Origin: a virus | Virus record (IMG/VR): IMGVR_UViG_3300027710_000011 | Coordinates: 1-64,000 of that record | Direction: 5' to 3' (one strand) | DNA: 64,000 bases | In this document: positions 59,540 through 64,000 of the stretch, piece by piece | Layout: every line of letters begins with the position of its first letter | Numbering within the stretch: position 1 is the first letter of the stretch | The notes under the pieces: generated by a model | Seen by the model: the letters and a program-made list of their open reading frames with translations, nothing else | Databases searched by the model: none | Told to the model about the DNA's origin: nothing | Translations under genes and position numbers: made by a program

Positions 59540-59628
59540 ATGTTTATAGTTCTTATCTCATAAAAAGACAGTAGTCTCTATGAGGCGTGTGTTCGCACTA
59601 CTCTGTTCCCACACCTATTGGAGTGTAA

Positions 59629-59991
59629 ATGAAGAAGCTTGAAGTTGTTTTGATCGAAGACTGGCGCAAAGCCTGGACAATGTACTCAGTGTGGTTCTTT
59701 GGCCTGCTGATGGCATTCCCGGAGCTGTACAACGCAGCAATCGCATCTGGCTTGATCACACAAGACCAAGTGCCTCCTCTGTTCAGCAAACTCGTGACAA
59801 CAATCTCCTTCATCGGCTTGTGCTCGCGCCTGGTTGGTCAGAAGAAGAAGTCGATCGAGGAACTTTCTCCTGAAGCCCAGAAGAACGTTGCGCTCGGTAT
59901 CGAGACGCTGGAAGAAGCCATGGAAGAGAAAACGAAACCCATTGCGGAAGTCGTGATCTCTGAAGAAGCACCTGCGAAACCTGGCCAGTAA
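59629..59991 (+). CDS. Holin-like protein (120 aa)
   Basis: The N-terminal EDWRKAWTMYSVWF, then a first membrane helix (about 16-38), a loop with QDQVPP, a second helix (about 52-70, LVTTISFIGLCSRLVG) and a charged tail match the two-helix holins found in many phages of Pseudomonas and Burkholderia. A GGAG ribosome site is present. Holins control timing of lysis by opening the inner membrane. It is a lone plus-strand gene closed by a hairpin. The spanins lie far away (30-31 kb). Confidence 0.65.
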   Translation: MKKLEVVLIEDWRKAWTMYSVWFFGLLMAFPELYNAAIASGLITQDQVPPLFSKLVTTISFIGLCSRLVGQKKKSIEELSPEAQKNVALGIETLEEAMEEKTKPIAEVVISEEAPAKPGQ

Positions 59992-60001
59992 GGCTTTGGT
60001 G

Positions 60002-60036
60002 TAAATGGAGGGAGTCATTCCCTCCATTTATGACGC
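60002..60036 (+). terminator. Terminator hairpin after the holin-like gene
   Basis: TAAATGGAGGGA (60002-60013) pairs with TCCCTCCATTTA (60019-60030), followed by TGACGCC. Confidence 0.85.
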
Positions 60037-60067
60037 CCTATTTGTAACCGTGCTTTATAGCAAAATA

Positions 60068-60099
60068 AAAAGAGAGGATGACCTCTCCTTTTATGTCGT
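60068..60099 (-). terminator. Terminator hairpin, TTATG family
   Basis: AAAAGAGAGG (60068-60077) pairs with CCTCTCCTTTT (60082-60092), followed by ATGTCGTG on the plus side. It ends the minus-strand unit that starts near 62795. Confidence 0.8.
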
Positions 60100-60104
60100 G
60101 TTGT

Positions 60105-60479
60105 TTAACGGCCGTTGGACTCAGCGAGCTTATTCAAGTCCTTGTGGAACTCATTGAGCATGTTGATGAAGTACGTCTTAAGTGCTTCACGAACAATGCC
60201 GGCCGCAGTATCGTCTTTCACATGGTTAAGAATAGTCCACACAGCCTGCGCGGCCGCGGCATTTTTTAACACCAGTGTTTTCAGATGCTCATCAGAAACA
60301 ACGATCTTACCTTCACCCATTTCCTTCGTCAGTTCGATGATTTTCTTACCATCGATTGCAAAGATGTAGGACGTAGGCTTGATGTTCGCTGCGGCAACGA
60401 TACCGTAACCCCCAGGGAAGTTGGGAGGCGTGATGACGCCTTGGCAATTCGTATTCAAGTGGTTTTCTTGATCACTCAT
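60105..60479 (-). CDS. Small protein, paralogous trio member (124 aa)
   Basis: The end of the helical C-terminus (YFINMLNEFHKDLNKL) resembles those of the next two proteins upstream (FLNGFHKRMVQRL and AINAFHQNVYAM). The three are probably diverged paralogues. AAGG lies near the ATG, and the gene overlaps its upstream neighbour by 8 bases. It is the last gene of its unit. Function unknown. Confidence 0.55.
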   Translation of the reverse strand: MSDQENHLNTNCQGVITPPNFPGGYGIVAAANIKPTSYIFAIDGKKIIELTKEMGEGKIVVSDEHLKTLVLKNAAAAQAVWTILNHVKDDTAAGIVREALKTYFINMLNEFHKDLNKLAESNGR

Positions 60480-60909
60480 CTTTGGCCTTATTTGAAGGGT
60501 AGGTATCTTCGCGAGTGAGTCGCTGAACCATGCGCTTGTGGAAGCCGTTCAGGAAGCACACCAGGAGAGGATCCAGCATGTCGTGCAGCTCTTCCTCGGA
60601 CATACCGCTTGCTTGGAGCAAGTGATCGTACGCCTGCGTGTTTCTCCGGATGCGATCAGCGTTACCGTGCGTAATGCCGGCGTTGAGGCAGTCCAAGATC
60701 ATCTCTTTGTCCATAGAGATGTCCGCTTGTGCTTGATCGGCATCAATGATGAGGACGGTTTTGCCTTCACCATTTCGCATTTCAAGCAGATGAGGAATTT
60801 TGTCTTTGTACCTGCTTAAATCACCCGAGACCCAGTTAGGGTTAGCAGGCATGCCGATCCAAGTGCCGGTAGAGCACTCTACTTTGACTTGATTTTCTTC
60901 AGCCGACAT
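60472..60909 (-). CDS. Small protein, paralogous trio member (145 aa)
   Basis: The start at 60909 has AGGAG 6 bases upstream; the longer frame to 61086 is Cys-rich and not protein-like. The centre (KTVLIIDADQAQADISMDKE) and the C-terminal FLNGFHKR are the parts shared with the neighbouring proteins. Function unknown. Confidence 0.6.
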   Translation of the reverse strand: MSAEENQVKVECSTGTWIGMPANPNWVSGDLSRYKDKIPHLLEMRNGEGKTVLIIDADQAQADISMDKEMILDCLNAGITHGNADRIRRNTQAYDHLLQASGMSEEELHDMLDPLLVCFLNGFHKRMVQRLTREDTYPSNKAKDE

Positions 60910-61303
60910 TTGGTTCTCCTGTATTGTTAGGCATCGGTGTGCCGCTGTTCGCGTAGCACATCGCATACACGTTTTGGTGGAAAGCGTTGATGGCGCTGGA
61001 CAACAACACGTGCAGAACGTCGTTGAACGTGCGTTCGTTCTGACCATCAATGGCCAGCACTTCATTGCGCAGTTCGTTATAAACATTCATTGCTTCTGGT
61101 TTTGACAGCGTCAACATCCGCAACCATTCTTCATCGAGCTTGATGTCCACCGTACCCATCTTCTCGCTGATCACCAGCAACTGTTTGTATGGTTCATCTT
61201 GGCGGAAGACGATTGTGTTTGGTGGCGGAACATTCTCAGACAGATCGTTGCGATCCGAAAAGGGATGGGTAAAATCCGCATCAGAAGCTTGTTGATTATC
61301 CAT
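60899..61303 (-). CDS. Small protein, paralogous trio member (134 aa)
   Basis: AGGAG lies upstream of the ATG. The centre (QLLVISEKMGTVDIKLDEEW) and the C-terminal AINAFHQN correspond to those of the next two proteins. It ends overlapping the next gene by 11 bases. Function unknown. Confidence 0.6.
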   Translation of the reverse strand: MDNQQASDADFTHPFSDRNDLSENVPPPNTIVFRQDEPYKQLLVISEKMGTVDIKLDEEWLRMLTLSKPEAMNVYNELRNEVLAIDGQNERTFNDVLHVLLSSAINAFHQNVYAMCYANSGTPMPNNTGEPNVG

Positions 61304-61361
61304 GACTTGGTTCTCCTTTTTAAGTCATAGGAGTCCCAAGTCACGTAAAAAAGATCATCCG

Positions 61362-61679
61362 TCAGAACAATCCTAAGAATTTCTTTCGCGGGGTGATATT
61401 CAGCGTCTGAAGGGTTTCAACGAAACCAGCCATCTTCAAAGCGCGAAGATTCTCAGGCTTGCTGATTTCTTCCACAAAACCATTCACCGCTGCCTGCGCA
61501 GAACGATCCCAGGTCTCATCCACGAGACCTTCTAGCGTGGCCACCAAGGAATCATCGTCACCGATGGAACCGATGAACTTATCCTTGTAGTAGATGTGTC
61601 TGACACCAGACTCCATCACTACCAAACGAACCACCGAGTTCTCACCAGGAGCTTTGTGCTCGCTTTTGATACCAGACAT
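61362..61679 (-). CDS. Small protein of unknown function (105 aa)
   Basis: AGGAG lies 8 bases upstream of the ATG. A beta-rich N-terminal half (NSVVRLVVMESGVRHIYYKD) is followed by a helical half (NLRALKMAGFVETLQTLN). Not recognised. Confidence 0.55.
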   Translation of the reverse strand: MSGIKSEHKAPGENSVVRLVVMESGVRHIYYKDKFIGSIGDDDSLVATLEGLVDETWDRSAQAAVNGFVEEISKPENLRALKMAGFVETLQTLNITPRKKFLGLF

Positions 61680-61692
61680 CTTGATCTCCTAG

Positions 61693-62196
61693 TTAGTTGT
61701 AGAACTTCATCTGCATTTGACGCATGACGTCTTTGTGTTCAGTAGTTTTGATAACTGCTGTGCAGCTGAAGGAAAAGAAGAAGCATTCGCTATCTTTGTC
61801 TTCCTCATACTTGATTTCGATTGTCATCACAGGACACTTGTCAGTAGTCACCGGATCTTTGCCTTGGTGCTTGTTGTAAAAGGAGTGCATAAAGACACCT
61901 AACACAGCAGAGAACTCGCTGGCGTAAGCTTGGCCCGTCACGATTGGTTCATCAGCGTGGTGATTGAACTTATCGATGAGGACTTCCAAGATTTCCATAA
62001 TCAAGTCGTGATGCAGTCTGACAGTTCTTTCTAAATTATCCAAATTAGCGGGCGGTTCCAGAAACGGTACACCGCTGATAACAGCATAGTTTCGGCTGAA
62101 CTTGATCTTGCTCACGTACGAAGCAGCTACCTCATTAAACAAGGCAGCGCTGTTGTTTGGTTTGGTCAAGCGATTCATGATTGCGTCTTTGTCCAT
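61693..62196 (-). CDS. Small protein of unknown function (167 aa)
   Basis: AAGGA lies upstream of the ATG. A helical middle with TVRLHHDLIMEILEVLIDKF and a Phe/Cys-rich C-terminus (DSECFFFSFSCTAVIKTTEH). It contains a FMHSFYNKHQ stretch vaguely like the FHK motif of the trio at 60105-61303. Function unknown. Confidence 0.55.
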   Translation of the reverse strand: MDKDAIMNRLTKPNNSAALFNEVAASYVSKIKFSRNYAVISGVPFLEPPANLDNLERTVRLHHDLIMEILEVLIDKFNHHADEPIVTGQAYASEFSAVLGVFMHSFYNKHQGKDPVTTDKCPVMTIEIKYEEDKDSECFFFSFSCTAVIKTTEHKDVMRQMQMKFYN

Positions 62197-62213
62197 TTTC
62201 TTTTATCCTTTAT

Positions 62214-62795
62214 TTAGTTGCCGTATACGTTTTGCGGGAAACCAGCGACGTCGTAGTTTGGTTCATCCGGGAGCACATTGAATCGATCAGAGCACACGAG
62301 TTGGATCAATTTGACATCAGCTGTCTTAAATCCATAGCGGTCGACAGAGAGGATCACTTCCTCTCTGGTTTTCATCCAGTCCAAGAGTTTGATCTTGATG
62401 CGCGAGCGCTGAGGTTCGTCGTCAATAATGACGCAATAATCACGTTCTTCGAGAACCTCATCAAGCAAACGCTGGTAGTTCTCCTGGGTGAATTCAGGGC
62501 TATCCAGCATTTTCTGCGACAAGAGATTCATCAGGTTAGCAAGAGTTTTACTCGTGCTACCGGACACAAGGATTTCCGGAATACCGGCCCCAGTGTTACC
62601 GATCGTATACAAGTAAGGAAGATTACTATCATCGCCATTAACGCCCTGAATAGCACGGCCCTGCTTAGAGATGATTTTCATCATTGATTGCTTGTAGGCT
62701 TTTATTTTCTGTGCAAACTTCTTCAAGACAAATTGCGCGCGCGCGACCACGATGTGCTTGCGTGCACGGACTTTATTTGTTTTGACAATGCTCAT
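62214..62795 (-). CDS. DUF4262-like protein (193 aa)
   Basis: A basic N-terminus (KVRARKHIVVARAQFVLKKF) precedes a domain with LPYLYTIGNTGAGIPEILVS, the characteristic opening of DUF4262 proteins, and then ANLMNLLSQKM. The C-terminus (FKTADVKLIQLVCSDRFN) fits that family too. The family is common in phages and bacteria; its function is not established. First gene after the ACATATCAC motif at 62835, so probably early. Confidence 0.65.
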   Translation of the reverse strand: MSIVKTNKVRARKHIVVARAQFVLKKFAQKIKAYKQSMMKIISKQGRAIQGVNGDDSNLPYLYTIGNTGAGIPEILVSGSTSKTLANLMNLLSQKMLDSPEFTQENYQRLLDEVLEERDYCVIIDDEPQRSRIKIKLLDWMKTREEVILSVDRYGFKTADVKLIQLVCSDRFNVLPDEPNYDVAGFPQNVYGN

Positions 62796-62834
62796 TTCTT
62801 TTTATCCTATCTAAGTTGGTTGTTAGGTCAAGCA

Positions 62835-62843
62835 GTGATATGT
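62835..62843 (-). promoter_or_regulatory. Candidate early promoter motif ACATATCAC
   Basis: The minus strand reads AATTACATATCAC, 40 bases upstream of the start at 62795. Confidence 0.55.
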
Positions 62844-62866
62844 AATTAAAAAAGAATAGACTGCAT

Positions 62867-62898
62867 AAAGGGAGAGGCAAACGCCTCTCCCTTTATTA
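62867..62898 (-). terminator. Terminator hairpin
   Basis: AAAGGGAGAGGC (62867-62878) pairs with GCCTCTCCCTTT (62883-62894). On the minus strand TTTATGCAGTC follows. It ends the gene at 62896. Confidence 0.85.
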
Positions 62899-63318
62899 AC
62901 TCTGTTGCAGACCGATGGTTTTATAGAGTTCTTGTGCCTCCGTAACCGTCAGGTCAAGGAACTCCTGATTAGGAATGGGAGCAAGAAAAGTGTTGTACTC
63001 CCACGAGCCGTTGGCATAATTATTGTTGTAACACACCGAACCAATCAGCTTGTCTTCGCTGAGATACTTGTAAACGGTCACGAACTTGACCAAAGCGGCC
63101 TCAGGATTGACCGTCAAGGCATGTTGCATAACCGCGACCACACCCAGAAGCATGCCGACAGTAGGCGCCGTCAACACGGTGAACAAGCCTTCTGCGTACA
63201 CCAGCTTTGCGCACGTAATCGCTTCGCCCGGAGACTCAAAGCTGCCGATGCGAGTCAGCATGTATTTGTCTTGAATTTTGTTCAAAACGAAGTACTCGCG
63301 GAGATTGTTGGGTTTCAT
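62896..63318 (-). CDS. Small protein of unknown function (140 aa)
   Basis: The start at 63318 is chosen for AAGGAA 6 bases upstream; a longer frame runs through the preceding terminator. A central hydrophobic helix (about 58-78, FTVLTAPTVGMLLGVVAVMQ) may be a membrane segment or a buried helix. Not recognised. Confidence 0.55.
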   Translation of the reverse strand: MKPNNLREYFVLNKIQDKYMLTRIGSFESPGEAITCAKLVYAEGLFTVLTAPTVGMLLGVVAVMQHALTVNPEAALVKFVTVYKYLSEDKLIGSVCYNNNYANGSWEYNTFLAPIPNQEFLDLTVTEAQELYKTIGLQQS

Positions 63319-63340
63319 AGTTTTCCTTTTTGACGACATA

Positions 63341-63366
63341 AAGGAGGAGGCGAAATGCCTCCTTGT
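63341..63366 (-). terminator. Short terminator hairpin
   Basis: GGAGGC (63346-63351) pairs with GCCTCC (63357-63362). On the minus strand TCCTTTATGTCGTC follows, as in the other family members. Confidence 0.7.
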
Positions 63367-63370
63367 GGGG

Positions 63371-63982
63371 TTACGTGTAGAAGATGTGTCCACCAAGCCG
63401 ATAGCGAGCTGCGTAGCGCTTCAGAAATGGCTTTTCATGGACACCGTGGAAGTAGACGCTGCGGCCGACTGGATTGGGCTCGAGCTTGAGTAGGACCCGA
63501 CGTGCGATATCTCGAACATCGTCGAATTCCTTGGAAGGTTTGATAACGTCACTCCTCCCGTCGCAGTACCAGCCGAATTGGCATTGGTTCTTTACTGCTT
63601 TCCCGTTGATATGTTTTCCCTGGCGAACAACACCGCACACGGTGTCAGGGAATCGCTTGTCAGCTGCGCGATTGGTTACCACGTAACCTACAGCAGCCAG
63701 GCCTTTGCGGCCTTCACCCCTTGCTTCGAAATACATCGCTTGCGTTAGGCAGTTGAGACTATTCTCATCAGGCTGTTGCACTGACGGAACTTCGTCTTCC
63801 ACGATGAATGTCGCCGGCCCAAGTATTCGTGGATGGGGCTTGATTTCTTCAGAAACCTGTTTTGTGACAACCGGAGCTTGTTCAGCCAACACGGATTGCA
63901 CTTGACGAGTTTCTATCTCCGCTTGATGCGAAGAGATTGTCGAACAACCGACAAGGATAGCTAACATGAAGAACGTCAGCAT
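63371..63982 (-). CDS. SleB-like cell wall hydrolase lipoprotein (203 aa)
   Basis: A short signal with a lipobox (AILVGC, Cys 13), a linker of about 60 residues, then a Hydrolase_2 (SleB/CwlJ) domain: NCLTQAMYFEARGEG with the putative catalytic Glu 86, GLAAVGYVVTNRA, then CQFGWYCDG. These enzymes cleave peptidoglycan glycan strands. Here it may be the endolysin, or a virion/periplasmic muramidase. Lipoprotein export would place it in the envelope, unusual for a canonical endolysin. The frame is open to the window edge, so an upstream start cannot be excluded, but the lipobox fits this ATG. Confidence 0.75.
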   Translation of the reverse strand: MLTFFMLAILVGCSTISSHQAEIETRQVQSVLAEQAPVVTKQVSEEIKPHPRILGPATFIVEDEVPSVQQPDENSLNCLTQAMYFEARGEGRKGLAAVGYVVTNRAADKRFPDTVCGVVRQGKHINGKAVKNQCQFGWYCDGRSDVIKPSKEFDDVRDIARRVLLKLEPNPVGRSVYFHGVHEKPFLKRYAARYRLGGHIFYT

Positions 63983-64000
63983 AAGGCCTTTGACGGAGCC

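Overview
The window is a continuous stretch of a large tailed-phage genome, most probably a jumbo phage of the phiKZ group infecting a Gram-negative bacterium. The main reasons are a major capsid protein with the phiKZ-type core (42796-44988, minus), a likely phage RNA polymerase beta-subunit N-terminal half beside it (39725-41398), a portal-like protein (34653-37550), and several large virion proteins of types I associate with that group. The host is Gram-negative, because there is a spanin pair with an outer-membrane lipoprotein. I found no tRNA, integrase, insertion sequence or CRISPR array.

Layout. (1) 1-27 kb: a very large adhesion and tail-fiber block. It holds a repeat rod, three fibers ending in S74-type self-cleaving chaperone domains, two fibers built from NPHxTT/QVGLGNV repeats, a fibrinogen-like lectin, a fiber ending in a Hint-like domain, a probable fiber chaperone and the baseplate spike. 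An SbcC/gp46-type recombination ATPase sits inside the block. (2) 27-32 kb: a candidate ADP-ribosyltransferase, a CYTH-domain fusion protein, a one-helix membrane protein, Rz/Rz1-type spanins and a RuvC-like resolvase. (3) 31-45 kb: virion and late genes (structural proteins, portal, RNAP beta-N, capsid). (4) 45.7-49 kb: a DnaB-like helicase with an altered P-loop and two unknown proteins. (5) 49-63.4 kb: mostly small unknown minus-strand genes, probably early host-takeover genes, plus two membrane proteins, a holin-like protein and a SleB-like cell-wall hydrolase.

The most interesting non-coding content is in part 5 and just before it. A gene-free stretch of about 1.2 kb (50210-51409) holds what looks like a giant structured minus-strand RNA (about 51380 to 50437). 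It has more than a dozen local helices and several GNRA-capped hairpins. Several helices pair fully only on the minus strand, through G-U wobbles. The RNA ends at an intrinsic-terminator-like hairpin. A second minus-strand RNA of about 190 nt (47472-47284) forms a three-way junction followed by U11.

Both RNAs, and four minus-strand gene clusters, are preceded by the same 9-mer, ACATATNAC. This resembles the phiKZ early promoter core, so it supplies a promoter map. A second genome-wide motif is a family of about 20 strong hairpins followed by (T)TTATGYYGTC, which closes most transcription units. Together the two motifs divide the minus strand into promoter-to-hairpin modules. In this reading the structured RNAs are independently expressed phage genes.
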